The translations under genes were made by a program, and so were the position numbers. A model generated the notes under the pieces. It was not told the DNA's origin, made no database searches, and saw nothing but the letters and a program-made list of their open reading frames with translations. Below are positions 35,072 to 46,585 of a stretch of DNA of 64,000 nt, one piece after another. Positions within the stretch are counted from its first letter, which is position 1. Each line of letters opens with the position of its first letter. Source of the stretch: Pseudomonas frederiksbergensis (GTDB taxonomy: Bacteria > Pseudomonadota > Gammaproteobacteria > Pseudomonadales > Pseudomonadaceae); the NCBI RefSeq assembly GCF_000802155.2, contig NZ_JQGJ02000014.1, positions 1-64,000 of the forward strand, in the 5' to 3' direction.

Positions 35072-35107
35072 CGAACCTGTAGGAGTGAGTTTGCTCCCAC
35101 AGGTTCG
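35072..35107. repeat. REP-like hairpin, possible bidirectional terminator
   Basis: CGAACCTGTAGGAGTGAG and its complement CTCCCACAGGTTCG form a long hairpin between the convergent small lipoprotein and hicB. There is no T-run, so termination is uncertain. Confidence 0.55.
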
Positions 35108-35125
35108 CGTTTCTTCATGGAACGC

Positions 35126-35536
35126 TCATCGCCCTTGTTGCAACACCTTGAGCGCCGCCGACGCCAGGAAGCCGGAGCGGCTCTTCTCTTCAGGATGGTG
35201 CAGCACATATTCATCGATACGGTTCAGCAGGTAGCCGGGCAGGGTGATGTTGAGCTTCTGGGCCTTGCCCAGGTACTTGGTAATATCGATGTCTACCAAG
35301 GCCCATGTGCAACCGGCGTATTGCGGATTGGCCGCATGCAGGGTGACGGTGTTGGCCGATGGAATCGGCGAACCGTCCTCAGCCAGGATCTCGAAATGAC
35401 CCTCGATCGCCTCCCGTGCCATCGCCATGGCTTCATCCAGGTCGTCGCCTGCGGAAAAACAACCGGGAATATCCGGCACCTCAACACCCCAAGCGTGCTG
35501 GTCATCGCCCATTGAAATCGCAATTGGGTAGAGCAT
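35126..35536 (-). CDS. hicB: HicB-type antitoxin
   Basis: A 136-residue antitoxin: an N-terminal HicB fold (MLYPIAISMGDDQHAWGVEVPDIPGCFSAGDDLDEAMAMAREAIEGHFE) followed by a C-terminal ribbon-helix-helix-like DNA-binding region (KLNITLPGYLLNRIDEYV). It neutralises HicA and represses the hicAB promoter. The start codon directly follows the hicA stop with no spacer, so the two are coupled. The C-terminal ALKVLQQGR closes a complete protein. Confidence 0.92.
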   Translation of the reverse strand: MLYPIAISMGDDQHAWGVEVPDIPGCFSAGDDLDEAMAMAREAIEGHFEILAEDGSPIPSANTVTLHAANPQYAGCTWALVDIDITKYLGKAQKLNITLPGYLLNRIDEYVLHHPEEKSRSGFLASAALKVLQQGR

Positions 35537-35752
35537 TCAATCGTCCTCCGGAAAAGCGGGGCAACCGGGCGCCTGGAGAAGGGCCTGTTGCAAGATACTG
35601 ATGGCCGTTTTCTTGAGCAGGTCCTTCTTGGGATGAGGAACCGTAACCAGCCCCGGTTTGGTCGGGTGTTTGAAGTGATGGTGGCTACCCCGGATCCGCA
35701 CCAGGTACCACCCATCTGCAACAATTTGGCTTATCAAGAATCGGCTATTCAC
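35537..35752 (-). CDS. hicA: HicA-type mRNA interferase toxin
   Basis: A 71-residue toxin with a dsRBD-like fold. The catalytic GSHHHF motif is at 22-27 with the key His24, followed by HPTKPGLVTVPHPKKDLLKKTAISILQQALL. It cleaves mRNA and blocks translation when free of HicB. It begins with GTG (35752) after GGGAGGTGTT, which limits translation of the toxin. Gene order toxin-antitoxin is the usual hicAB order, and no other toxin-antitoxin gene is near. Confidence 0.92.
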   Translation of the reverse strand: MNSRFLISQIVADGWYLVRIRGSHHHFKHPTKPGLVTVPHPKKDLLKKTAISILQQALLQAPGCPAFPEDD

Positions 35753-35771
35753 AACACCTCCCTGTGGTGTT
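35753..35771. promoter_or_regulatory. Inverted repeat at the hicA ribosome-binding site
   Basis: AACACC at 35753-35758 and GGTGTT at 35766-35771 form an inverted repeat covering the hicA ribosome site and reaching the GTG start. A second imperfect pair GGTGGGTACTATACC lies just upstream. Either could be the HicB operator; the first could also be an RNA hairpin that restrains toxin translation. Confidence 0.4.
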
Positions 35772-36096
35772 ATTGGTGGGTACTATACCTACTGGGCGAG
35801 AATGATCAACACTATAACCACCGTGGGCACGACGGTTGGGGCGAGTGGATCTCTCGCTTGCAGTCTAGAAGCGCCGTTATGGAAGGGGCGGGAGAGGGCG
35901 GTTGGCTTTATTGCGAGATGTGAGGTGGGACGCCCGTACAGTTGCGTGGCGAGGCAGCTTGCTCCCGTTCGGCTGCCCGGCGACGTCTGAAATTGGAGCG
36001 GTTTCAGGAAACCAGGGGAGAAAAAAAACGGTCACTACGGACCGGCTATTGAAGGGGGCTGCGGACTCTATGAATCGCTTCAGCGGCTATCGCAGC
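35772..36096. other. Gap between hicA and the LysE gene
   Basis: About 325 bases without a credible gene. It should contain the hicAB promoter (TATA-rich TAGGTATAGTACC on the minus strand). A REP-like remnant with GGCAGCTTGCTCCC lies at about 35955. Nothing else stands out. Confidence 0.4.
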
Positions 36097-36726
36097 CTAC
36101 GATTGCTGCACAAACGTCAGCCGCACCGCAAAACCGATCAGCAGGCTCCCAAACAACCACTGTTGCGCGCGCTGGGCCGAAGGCGAGCGTTGGAGCCATC
36201 GCCCAAGTGCCATACCCACCAATGCATAGGCGCTGTCGAACAGCAGGCCGACGCCGACCAGCACCACGCCGAGTATCGCAAACTGTCCCAACACCGGCCC
36301 GTCCTGCGGATCGATGAACTGCGGCAGCAACACTGAGCAAAACAGCAAGGCCTTGGGATTGAGCAGATTGGTCAGCAGACCGCGCTGGATCGCCTGATGC
36401 CATTGCCGCTTCCCTATCGCAGCGGCGTCTCCTTCGAAGCTGGGCAACAAGGTCGTCCGCAAGCATTGAAACCCGATCCAGGCCAGATAAGCCGCCCCGG
36501 CCAGGCGCACCACGTCGAAGGTCCAGGGCGCCGTCTTGAACAACACCGAAAGTCCCATCGCTGCCAGCGCGACGTGACACGCCCGGGCAACGCCCAAGCC
36601 CACCGCTGTCGCCAGTGCCGCGCCTTTGCCCTGACGGGCGCCGGTTTGCAGCACCAGGATCATGTCCGGCCCAGGCAACAGGTACGCCACCGTCAACGCC
36701 ATGAAAAACAACCAGAGCTCTGTCAT
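36097..36726 (-). CDS. LysE/RhtB family amino-acid exporter
   Basis: A 209-residue inner-membrane exporter with about six helices. The N-terminal FMALTVAYLLPGPDMILVLQTGARQGKGAALATAVGL carries the family P-G-P motif. GLLTNLLNPKALLFCSVLLPQFI is the conserved N-P-K-A stretch. The start at 36726 drops five extra residues. It is divergent from an Lrp/AsnC gene, a common pairing (the RhtB/LysE exporter under an amino-acid-sensing regulator). The exported amino acid is not clear from sequence. Confidence 0.9.
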   Translation of the reverse strand: MTELWLFFMALTVAYLLPGPDMILVLQTGARQGKGAALATAVGLGVARACHVALAAMGLSVLFKTAPWTFDVVRLAGAAYLAWIGFQCLRTTLLPSFEGDAAAIGKRQWHQAIQRGLLTNLLNPKALLFCSVLLPQFIDPQDGPVLGQFAILGVVLVGVGLLFDSAYALVGMALGRWLQRSPSAQRAQQWLFGSLLIGFAVRLTFVQQS

Positions 36727-36819
36727 TGCATGCCTGCGCATTCAGTGGATTGGAAGTGCCAGTTTATGGCCGGAGGGCAGGGCAGGTGCTTGCGTAGTCA
36801 GCTTCTAAAGCTTCAGGAA

Positions 36820-36867
36820 TTGGCATAACCTGCCAAGTAATCGAGTCAATAAAACGGATAATGCCAA
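36820..36867. promoter_or_regulatory. TTGGCA repeats between the lysE-type and lrp-type genes
   Basis: TTGGCA-TAACC-TGCCAA (36820-36836) is a perfect inverted repeat, and another TGCCAA half-site follows at 36862-36867, four bases before the Lrp-type start. They are suitable as an operator for the adjacent Lrp-type regulator. Confidence 0.5.
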
Positions 36868-36870
36868 ATC

Positions 36871-37347
36871 ATGAAACTTGACGCCTTCGACCGCAAAATC
36901 CTGACGGCACTGCAACGGGACGGGCGGCTGAGCAACGTGCAACTGGCCGAAGAAATAGGCTTGTCACCGTCACCGTGCCTGCGCCGTGTGCGGATGCTCG
37001 AAGAGGCGGGGGTGATCCGAGGTTACCAGGCCGTCCTTGACCGCGACGAAGTGGGCCTCGGAATGACGATCTTTGTCGGCATCAAGGTCGAACGGCACAC
37101 CGACGAGCGAGCCGAGGCGTTTCGTCAGGCCGTGACCGCGCTGCCCGAAGTGATCTCGGCGTTCCTGGTGTCGGGTGAGTCGGATTTTCTGCTGCAAGTC
37201 GTGGTGCCGGACTTGCGCGCCTATGACCGTTTTGTCACCAGCAAGCTGCTGAAGCTGCCGGGCGTAAGTGATATTCGCAGCAATTTTGCGATCAACACGG
37301 TGAAGGCGCCGGGGCCCTTGCCGTTGGGGCATCTGGCGGGGGAGTGA
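36871..37347 (+). CDS. Lrp/AsnC family transcriptional regulator
   Basis: A 158-residue regulator. The N-terminal winged helix-turn-helix (LDAFDRKILTALQRDGRLSNVQLAEEIGLSPSPCLRRVRMLEEAGVIRGYQAV) covers about 3-55, and an RAM/AsnC ligand domain follows (about 65-145: TIFVGIKVERHTDERAEAFRQAVTALPEV and FLLQVVVPDLRAYDRFV). It probably senses the amino acid exported by the divergent LysE protein. The upstream TTGGCA repeats are a likely site of action. Confidence 0.92.
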   Translation: MKLDAFDRKILTALQRDGRLSNVQLAEEIGLSPSPCLRRVRMLEEAGVIRGYQAVLDRDEVGLGMTIFVGIKVERHTDERAEAFRQAVTALPEVISAFLVSGESDFLLQVVVPDLRAYDRFVTSKLLKLPGVSDIRSNFAINTVKAPGPLPLGHLAGE

Positions 37348-37550
37348 GGCGGTTTTCTATCGTACGCAACGTGCTGTTTTTACCTACAAGCCAAACGGGA
37401 ATCACCCGCTATCCATAACCGCGCCTATAGGAAATAGTGCTCCGCAGACGCGCTAGATGGCTGGCAATGAGCGATTGAAGTGGGCTGGTTCTCCCGGCAT
37501 CGCAGAACAAGAAGCTCAGGGCAGTGGCTTAACCCTTAAAAGGAGGATGG

Positions 37551-37604
37551 ATGTTCCAGAACGACCGCGATAATTTGGAACTCGAAGTTCAAGACCCAGC
37601 ATGA
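37551..37604 (+). CDS. Possible 17-residue leader peptide
   Basis: A 17-codon frame, MFQNDRDNLELEVQDPA, is preceded by the very strong ribosome site AAAAGGAGG. Its stop codon overlaps a downstream ATG (37601) by four bases, an arrangement typical of translational coupling. I cannot say that the peptide is functional; it may be a regulatory leader for the small membrane protein that follows. Confidence 0.35.
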   Translation: MFQNDRDNLELEVQDPA

Positions 37605-37630
37605 GCCGCAGCCTCGGAGGAGAAAGAGAC

Positions 37631-37816
37631 GTGTCCATACCTCGTGATTATCAAGCGAGCTTCGAGCAACGGCATCAAGAGGTGGAAGCGTTAGCCGAAG
37701 AGATGAGACGCCCGGCTCCGACTACAATCCGGGTTACGTTGCTGCCGTTCAGCATCGGTGCTGCCTTCGCCCTGATCGTGTTTACCGTGGTCGCTTTTGT
37801 CGCAAAGCAGGTCTGA
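37631..37816 (+). CDS. Small membrane protein
   Basis: A 61-residue protein starting with GTG at 37631, chosen because GGAGGAGAAAGAGAC precedes it. An in-frame ATG at 37601 would add ten residues (MSRSLGGERD) and would be coupled to the 17-codon frame upstream. A charged amphipathic N-terminal helix (SFEQRHQEVEALAEEMRR) precedes one transmembrane segment (LPFSIGAAFALIVFTVVAFVAKQV). I do not recognise a family. It lies between the Lrp gene and tRNA-Gly. Confidence 0.55.
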   Translation: MSIPRDYQASFEQRHQEVEALAEEMRRPAPTTIRVTLLPFSIGAAFALIVFTVVAFVAKQV

Positions 37817-37910
37817 TTCTCTTTGTCACTGCGATAAAAACCTGGCCATCATCGATTTCCAGGTACTTGGTGTAACCGTCAGCGACAGAAACTCCACAAA
37901 TCCCAGACCA

Positions 37911-37941
37911 AAAAAAACCGGCCACCAAGAGCCGGTTTTTT
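37911..37941. terminator. Bidirectional terminator after tRNA-Gly
   Basis: AAAAAACCGGC pairs with GCCGGTTTTTT around CACCAAGA. The T-runs on both strands suit both the leftward tRNA transcript and the rightward small membrane protein gene. Confidence 0.85.
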
Positions 37942-37985
37942 CAATCCTCCGTCGAAACCACTACGACGCAGGATCAGAATTCGAT

Positions 37986-38059
37986 TGGAGCGGGTGAAGG
38001 GAATCGAACCCTCGTTATCAGCTTGGGAAGCTGGAGTAATGCCATTATACGACACCCGC
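37986..38059 (-). tRNA. tRNA-Gly (anticodon CCC)
   Basis: The minus strand gives a 74-base cloverleaf. The acceptor stem is GCGGGTG/CACCCGC, and the D arm contains TATAATGGCATTA. The anticodon arm is CAGC-TTCCCAA-GCTG with anticodon CCC, and the T arm contains GGTTCGATTCC. The discriminator is T and CCA is encoded. No integrase or attachment-site duplication is seen beside it. Confidence 0.93.
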
Positions 38060-38161
38060 TCAGAGCGGCTGACTTTGTACCAGATGTCGCTTGGAATTTG
38101 AAGTTTTTCTTTCCGGTCGGTCAGGTCATCCGTCTGCGCGAGCCTCAAACCAGAGCGGTCT

Positions 38162-38197
38162 TCGCGGGCAAGCCTGTTTGTCGGAGGCTTGTCCGCG
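38162..38197. repeat. REP-like hairpin
   Basis: CGCGGGCAAGCC and its complement GGCTTGTCCGCG form a hairpin between the tRNA gene and phaG. Confidence 0.55.
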
Positions 38198-38208
38198 ATG
38201 ACTTCTTT

Positions 38209-39093
38209 TCAGATCGCCACTGCATGGTAATCCTGCACGTAGCTGTAACGCGGTCGGCTAGCGTGGTGACTTGGCTTGAGGAAACCCAGCAACGCGTCAC
38301 GGCTGTCGCGGCAGGCGGCCTTGTGTTCCATGTCCAGGAAGTGCCCGGTGGCTTGCAGCGTGGTGAAGGTGCTGTGCTGGACGTGATTGGCGAAGAGCCT
38401 GGCGTCAGTGGCTGAGGTGTACTCGTCCCATTCGCCGTTCAGGAACAGCACCGGAACGTCGACCTTCTTGGCGGCATTGATGTAGCACTGCTGGTCGCTG
38501 TGGAGCACGTCGTTGATGTGAAAGTGCATCTGCCCGTATTCATGCTCGGCCAGGCTGCTGACGTGGCGATAGTTGAAGCGCTTGAACAGCGGCGGCAGGT
38601 GCTTGCCGATGGTGTTGTTGACCAGGTGCCCGACAAGGTCGCCGTCCAGGCTGCTCAGGTAATCCACACCGCGCTCCAGATAGTCGCGCATCGGTGCGTT
38701 GAGTACCGGTGAGAACGAGCTGATCACGGCTTTTTCGATGCGCCGCGGGCGTTGGGCCAATGCCGTCAACGTGGCGGCACCGCCCCATGAAAAGGACAAC
38801 ACGTGTTCGGCGGCGAAGTGGTCGATCAGCTCCAGGAGAATCTGCCCTTCGATTTCCTTCGTCAGCATTTTCTCGTGGCGGTTATGGGCCTTGGACTTGC
38901 CCGCGTAGGGCTGGTCGTACAGCACGACGTTGAATTGCGGGTAGAGGTTCTTGGCGGTCTGGGCAAACGACGCGGTAGTGGCCATCGAGCCGTTGACCAA
39001 AATGATGGTCTTTTGCGCGGCGTCTGCGCGATAGAACTCCGTGTAAACCCGATACTGACCCTGTATATCCAGCACAGCGATTTCTGGCCTCAT
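38209..39093 (-). CDS. phaG: (R)-3-hydroxydecanoyl-ACP:CoA transacylase
   Basis: A 294-residue alpha/beta-hydrolase of the PhaG/RhlA group. The start MRPEIAVLDIQGQYRVYTEF is that of PhaG from P. putida almost word for word. The core NGSMATTASFAQT, the nucleophile elbow FSWGGA with Ser102 and the late GHFLDME segment with the catalytic His are present. PhaG links fatty-acid synthesis to medium-chain polyhydroxyalkanoate by moving 3-hydroxyacyl chains off ACP. RhlA (rhamnolipid precursor HAA synthase) is the closest alternative, but no rhlB is beside it. The start follows CAGGAGTCTTATGAC. Confidence 0.9.
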   Translation of the reverse strand: MRPEIAVLDIQGQYRVYTEFYRADAAQKTIILVNGSMATTASFAQTAKNLYPQFNVVLYDQPYAGKSKAHNRHEKMLTKEIEGQILLELIDHFAAEHVLSFSWGGAATLTALAQRPRRIEKAVISSFSPVLNAPMRDYLERGVDYLSSLDGDLVGHLVNNTIGKHLPPLFKRFNYRHVSSLAEHEYGQMHFHINDVLHSDQQCYINAAKKVDVPVLFLNGEWDEYTSATDARLFANHVQHSTFTTLQATGHFLDMEHKAACRDSRDALLGFLKPSHHASRPRYSYVQDYHAVAI

Positions 39094-39402
39094 GTCATAA
39101 GACTCCTGGCAAGCGGGTATGCGCGCAATGAGATTGCACGGGCAATGTGACAGGTAGGCATACGCCTGGAAGATAAGGCCCATGTCGATCCATGACAGTG
39201 GTCGACGGGTATTGTTATGGCGGGCAGTTTGCCGGGGGGATGACGCGGAACCTGGGGGTTCCAGCCGGCAAAAAGTTTCTTAGAGGTATGAGGTGACTCA
39301 TCGGTCACATTTCGGCCGACGGTTTGATTCAAGCAGGGGGGCGAGCGTTGCGCAAGTGCTCTTTGAAAATTGTCGGACACTTCTGCCCAGCGGTCATTTC
39401 CT
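39094..39402. other. phaG upstream region
   Basis: A 309-base gap. The only clear structure is GGAACC-TGGG-GGTTCC, a perfect inverted repeat at 39247-39262. No gene and no certain promoter are recognised. Confidence 0.4.
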
Positions 39403-40095
39403 TCAAATCAGGCAGATTTCTTCAGCGCTCAAGGCGCGATACCCACCGGGCTCCAGATGGGAGTCTAGCACCAGCGGCCCCATGCGTTCGCGATGCAGGC
39501 GCAGCACCTTGTTGTTGAAGTGACCGAACATGCGCTTGACCTGGTGATACCGACCTTCAACGATACTCAATCGCGCGGACTTCGGGCCCAGCAGCGTCAG
39601 TTCCGCCGGCTGCGTGGTCAGGTCCTCGAAAGCGAAATACAGGCCCCGGGCAAAGGTGAGCGCGTACTCGGCAGTAATGGTCTGCTCGGTCTCGACGTAG
39701 TAGACCTTCGGCAGCTTGGTCTGCGGCTGGGTCAGGCGTCGCGACCAACTGCCGTCGTTGGTGATCACCATCAGCCCGGTGGTATTGAAGTCCAGGCGGC
39801 CGGCGATGTGCAGGTCGTCCTTGTCCGGTTCGTCCAGCAGGTCGAGCACGGTTCGGTGCTGCGGATCGCGTGTGGCGCTGACGCAACCGGGCGGCTTGTG
39901 CAACATGAAATACCGCGCCGGTCGGCCTGCTTGCAAGATTTCCCCGTCCACTTCGACGCGGCTGAATTCCCGCACCTGCGCTTGTGGGTCAGTGACGGTC
40001 TGGCCATCGATCTGCACCCGACGCGCCACCAGCAGCAGGCGGACCTGCTGGCGATTGAAGCGCGGCAGGTTACTGAGGAAACGGTCGACACGCAT
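39403..40095 (-). CDS. rsuA: 16S rRNA pseudouridine(516) synthase
   Basis: A 230-residue RsuA-type pseudouridine synthase. The N-terminal S4-like RNA-binding domain (about 1-55: MRVDRFLSNLPRFNRQQVRLLLVARRVQIDG) is followed by the catalytic domain with HIAGRLDFNTTGLMV, where Asp102 is the catalytic residue. YHQVKRMFGHFNNKVLRLHRERMGPLVL is the conserved motif III stretch. RsuA isomerises U516 of 16S rRNA. It is complete, with a short spacing to the cysteine-rich CWC gene. Confidence 0.92.
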   Translation of the reverse strand: MRVDRFLSNLPRFNRQQVRLLLVARRVQIDGQTVTDPQAQVREFSRVEVDGEILQAGRPARYFMLHKPPGCVSATRDPQHRTVLDLLDEPDKDDLHIAGRLDFNTTGLMVITNDGSWSRRLTQPQTKLPKVYYVETEQTITAEYALTFARGLYFAFEDLTTQPAELTLLGPKSARLSIVEGRYHQVKRMFGHFNNKVLRLHRERMGPLVLDSHLEPGGYRALSAEEICLI

Positions 40096-40130
40096 GGGCA
40101 GTTCAGGCCAGGAGGCGGGGGGGGGGAATC

Positions 40131-40349
40131 TTACGCGATCGGTTGCGCATTGGCGCGCAATTGGTCATCGACCTGTGCACATCGGGGGCACAGGCAGGAT
40201 TTATCGCGCAATTCGGTCGGCAATGCCAAAAGCACAGCCGGGTCGATGCTGACGCCGTAGCACCAGCAGGCGCGGTCGGCGGTCTCCGGATCGGCGAGGG
40301 TGCAGTCGTTGGCGCCGCCGCAGGCCGGGCAATGATCGGGTTTATTCAT
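40131..40349 (-). CDS. Cysteine-rich CWC family protein
   Basis: A 72-residue protein with the cysteine pattern CPACGGANDC...CWCYGV...CLCPRC of the CWC family (PF14375), probably a small zinc-binding protein. Its start at 40349 overlaps the stop of the upstream membrane GGDEF gene by eight bases, so it is translated after it. The function is unknown. The longer frame starting at 40415 lies inside the neighbouring gene and is not used. Confidence 0.8.
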   Translation of the reverse strand: MNKPDHCPACGGANDCTLADPETADRACWCYGVSIDPAVLLALPTELRDKSCLCPRCAQVDDQLRANAQPIA

Positions 40350-41088
40350 AACTGGAGTGAGGCATTTCCACGCAGGTTCGGTTGCTGCCGGTCTGTCGGG
40401 CACGTCGCAGCGCATGATCGGCCCGGGACAACAGGCTATGCAAGGTGTCTTCGTCCTGCAAGGTGGTCAGGCCGATGCTGACGGTGACCTGCAATTGCTT
40501 TCCGCTGCAAAAATAGCGCTGCAACGCGATGTGCTCGCGAATTTTCTCAGCGATCTTCTGGCCGTTCTGCCCGTCGGTGTCCTTGAGTAGCAGGGCGAAG
40601 GCGTCAGTGCCCCAGCGACACACGATGTCCGAATGCCGCAAGGTGTCGGTCAGGTCGCGAGCGAAACCACTCAATAACTGGTCGCTGGCGACGTGGCCGT
40701 GGCTGGCATCCAGTTGTTTGAAATTGTCCACTTCCAGCAGCAACGCGCTCAAAGGCTTGGGCTCGCGCTGGGCTTCATGCAGCGCTTGCACCGCCAGGAG
40801 GTCGAAGCCCCGGCGGTTGGGCAGTTCGGTCAAGCCATCCAGGATGGCTTGGGCGTCGATGCGGCGCTGGAAATTGGCGATCAGCCGATAAAGCACGACG
40901 AGCACCGCCACCGTGACGAGCAGGCCGATCAGCAAGTTGAAGTACAACGCCTTCACAATGTTGTCCTTGAGCGACGTGTTGGCGGCGTAATAAGCCAACA
41001 GCGAAGTCAGCAGGAAGGCGGCACCCAGCAAAATGGCGAGCATCAGCACCGGTGAGCGCTGGGCATGCAACGGCGAACGAAGCGACAT
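40342..41088 (-). CDS. Membrane GGDEF-domain protein with degenerate active site
   Basis: A 248-residue protein with two N-terminal transmembrane helices (about 16-36 and 48-68) and a GGDEF-type domain (LDGLTELPNRRGFDLLAVQAL onward). The catalytic signature is RWGTDAF in place of the usual R-x-GGDEF, so two of the key positions differ (G to T and E to A). Diguanylate cyclase activity is therefore doubtful; nucleotide binding or a structural role is possible. A short coupled CWC gene follows it. The start at 41088 is preceded by a weak ribosome site. Confidence 0.8.
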   Translation of the reverse strand: MSLRSPLHAQRSPVLMLAILLGAAFLLTSLLAYYAANTSLKDNIVKALYFNLLIGLLVTVAVLVVLYRLIANFQRRIDAQAILDGLTELPNRRGFDLLAVQALHEAQREPKPLSALLLEVDNFKQLDASHGHVASDQLLSGFARDLTDTLRHSDIVCRWGTDAFALLLKDTDGQNGQKIAEKIREHIALQRYFCSGKQLQVTVSIGLTTLQDEDTLHSLLSRADHALRRARQTGSNRTCVEMPHSSYE

Positions 41089-41173
41089 GGCGATTCCCCA
41101 GGAGTGACCCGATGGAATCAAGTCTAGTGGCCTTGCGGGAAAAGATATTCGGATTTGCAGGTTTGCATGATTG

Positions 41174-41202
41174 TAGGCGAGGGGGATTGTCCCCTCGCCG
41201 CA
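41174..41202. repeat. REP-like hairpin (GGCGAGGGGATTGTCCCCTCGCC)
   Basis: The stem TAGGCGAGGGG pairs with CCCCTCGCCG between the GGDEF-type gene and the allophanate hydrolase gene. It could act as the operon terminator, though no T-run follows. Confidence 0.6.
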
Positions 41203-41211
41203 GATTGCTGT

Positions 41212-42990
41212 TCACTGACGGGTCGTCAGGTAGGCCCGCCACCCGCCTAAATGGCTGATGTCTTCTGCGCCGTCCAGGCCATACGGCTCGCAGATGAAGC
41301 CGCTTTCCCAGCGCCCGTCGGCCAGTTGCACCTTGCCCAACCCAAGCGGTGCGGGAATACCGGTCAGGAACGAGCCCAATTCGCTGCTTGGCAGTTCCCA
41401 GACTTCAACTTCGATCGCCACGCCCCCCTCGCCAACGCGCAGCATGCCGGGGCGCAGTGGTGGGCCGCCGGCCAAGGCATAGAGGCGGTAATCCGGCGAG
41501 CTATGGGTCGCCTCGATCAGCCGGGCGCCGCGTTGCTTGAGTTGCCAGTTCAATGCCAACCCCTCCAGGTGCGCGCCGCACACCACCAGCCGTGCCCGAT
41601 CATGGCGGGCCGGATGGGCGGGTGTCGGTAAGTCAGGCAGTTGTTGGCGCTGCAAGGCGTCCGCCACACCCAGCAGGTACTGATCGGTGAAGGCTCGGCC
41701 GAACAGCGTCACGCCCCAAGGCAAACCGTTGGCCATGAAGGCGCTGGGCACGGCGACGGCGGCGTAGTCCAGCAGGTTCATGAAGTTGGTGTAGTAACCC
41801 AGTTCCGCATTGCGCAGCAGTGGTTCGGCCGCGATTTCGGCGAGGGTCACCGGGCGTCCAATGGTCGGGGTGAGCACGCAATCGAGTGTTTCCATCATTC
41901 GGTCGCACTGGGCCTTGAGCGCTTGCAAACGGTACTGGGCGCGAAAGGTATCCACGCCGGTCACGGTAGACGCTTTCGCCAATACGGCGCGGATCACCGG
42001 CAGTACCGCATTGGCGTCGCGCTCGATCAACTCCCCGGCGACGCTGTAGCGCTCGGCAACCCAAGGCCCCTCGTAGAGCAAGCGCGCGGCTTCGAGGAAG
42101 GGCGACAAATCCAGCTCGACGGCTTCGCCGCCCAGGCGTTCGAGGCGCTCGATGGTGTCGCGGAACAACCGTGGGCCTTCGTCGCAACCGAAAAATTCCA
42201 GGTCTTGCCGACGAGGCACGCCGAAGCGAAAGCGTCGGGGCGCGCCGAACGCCGAGCTGTCGTTCCATTGCGGATTGCGGCGGCTGTATTCGTCGCGCGG
42301 GTCGAGGCGCGCGGTCAATGCCAACAGTTGGCTGGCTTCGCGCGCCGTCGCAGTGAATGTGGTCACGCAATCCAGCGTCCGGCAAGCCGGCACCACGCCT
42401 GCGGTGGAGATCAAGCCTTTGGTGGCCTTCAGGCCGACCAGGTTGTTCAGCGCCGCAGGCACCCGGCCTGAGCCTGCGGTGTCGGTGCCCAGCGCAAAAC
42501 TTGCCACGCCCAGGGCCACCGCCAGCGGCGAGCCGGCACTCGAACCACCGGCCGGATAGTCCGCCAACACGCTGTTGCGACAGGCACCGTAAGGGGTACG
42601 GGTGCCGTTGAGCCCGGTGGCGAATTGGTCGAGGTTGGTCTTGCCCAAGGGAATGGCGCCCAGTGCCAACAACTGCTCGACCACCGTGGCCGAACATTGC
42701 GGCACGTAGGCAAACGCCGGGCAGGCGGCGGTGGTGGGAATGCCGGCCAGGTCGATGTTGTCCTTGATGGCGAACGGCACGCCGTACAACGGCAGGCTCT
42801 CCAGGTCGCGGCTTTCCAATGCCGTTAGATAGGGCTCCAGTTCCTCGGGGGACAGCAGATGGATGAACAGGTGATAGTCCGGGTCGAGTGCGGCGGCCTT
42901 TTCCCGCAGGGCCAGCAGCAACCGGCGCGGTGTCGTTTCGCCTTTGCGGTAGGCGTCGCGCAGGTTGTCCAGGCGCAGAGAGATTTTCAT
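41212..42990 (-). CDS. atzF: Allophanate hydrolase
   Basis: A 592-residue amidase-signature enzyme that hydrolyses allophanate to ammonia and CO2. The Ser-cisSer-Lys triad region is visible as AIKDNIDLAG (Lys), the Gly/Ser-rich GGSSAGS block and GSGRVPAALNNLVG. A C-terminal domain (about 470-592) typical of AtzF follows. The start at 42990 is chosen because the preceding frame lacks a ribosome site. It is the last gene of the guanidine locus, 22 bases after the carboxylase. In guanidine use it acts on the allophanate formed from carboxyguanidine. Confidence 0.9.
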   Translation of the reverse strand: MKISLRLDNLRDAYRKGETTPRRLLLALREKAAALDPDYHLFIHLLSPEELEPYLTALESRDLESLPLYGVPFAIKDNIDLAGIPTTAACPAFAYVPQCSATVVEQLLALGAIPLGKTNLDQFATGLNGTRTPYGACRNSVLADYPAGGSSAGSPLAVALGVASFALGTDTAGSGRVPAALNNLVGLKATKGLISTAGVVPACRTLDCVTTFTATAREASQLLALTARLDPRDEYSRRNPQWNDSSAFGAPRRFRFGVPRRQDLEFFGCDEGPRLFRDTIERLERLGGEAVELDLSPFLEAARLLYEGPWVAERYSVAGELIERDANAVLPVIRAVLAKASTVTGVDTFRAQYRLQALKAQCDRMMETLDCVLTPTIGRPVTLAEIAAEPLLRNAELGYYTNFMNLLDYAAVAVPSAFMANGLPWGVTLFGRAFTDQYLLGVADALQRQQLPDLPTPAHPARHDRARLVVCGAHLEGLALNWQLKQRGARLIEATHSSPDYRLYALAGGPPLRPGMLRVGEGGVAIEVEVWELPSSELGSFLTGIPAPLGLGKVQLADGRWESGFICEPYGLDGAEDISHLGGWRAYLTTRQ

Positions 42991-43012
42991 CGCGTTAATC
43001 CTTTGATTGAGT

Positions 43013-46582
<3,570 letters not shown>

Positions 46583-46585
<3 letters not shown>

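Noticed and set aside
37986..38059. tRNA-Gly as an integration site of a genomic island
   Set aside because: No integrase gene and no repeated tRNA 3' end was found; the flanking genes (small membrane protein, phaG) are ordinary chromosomal genes.
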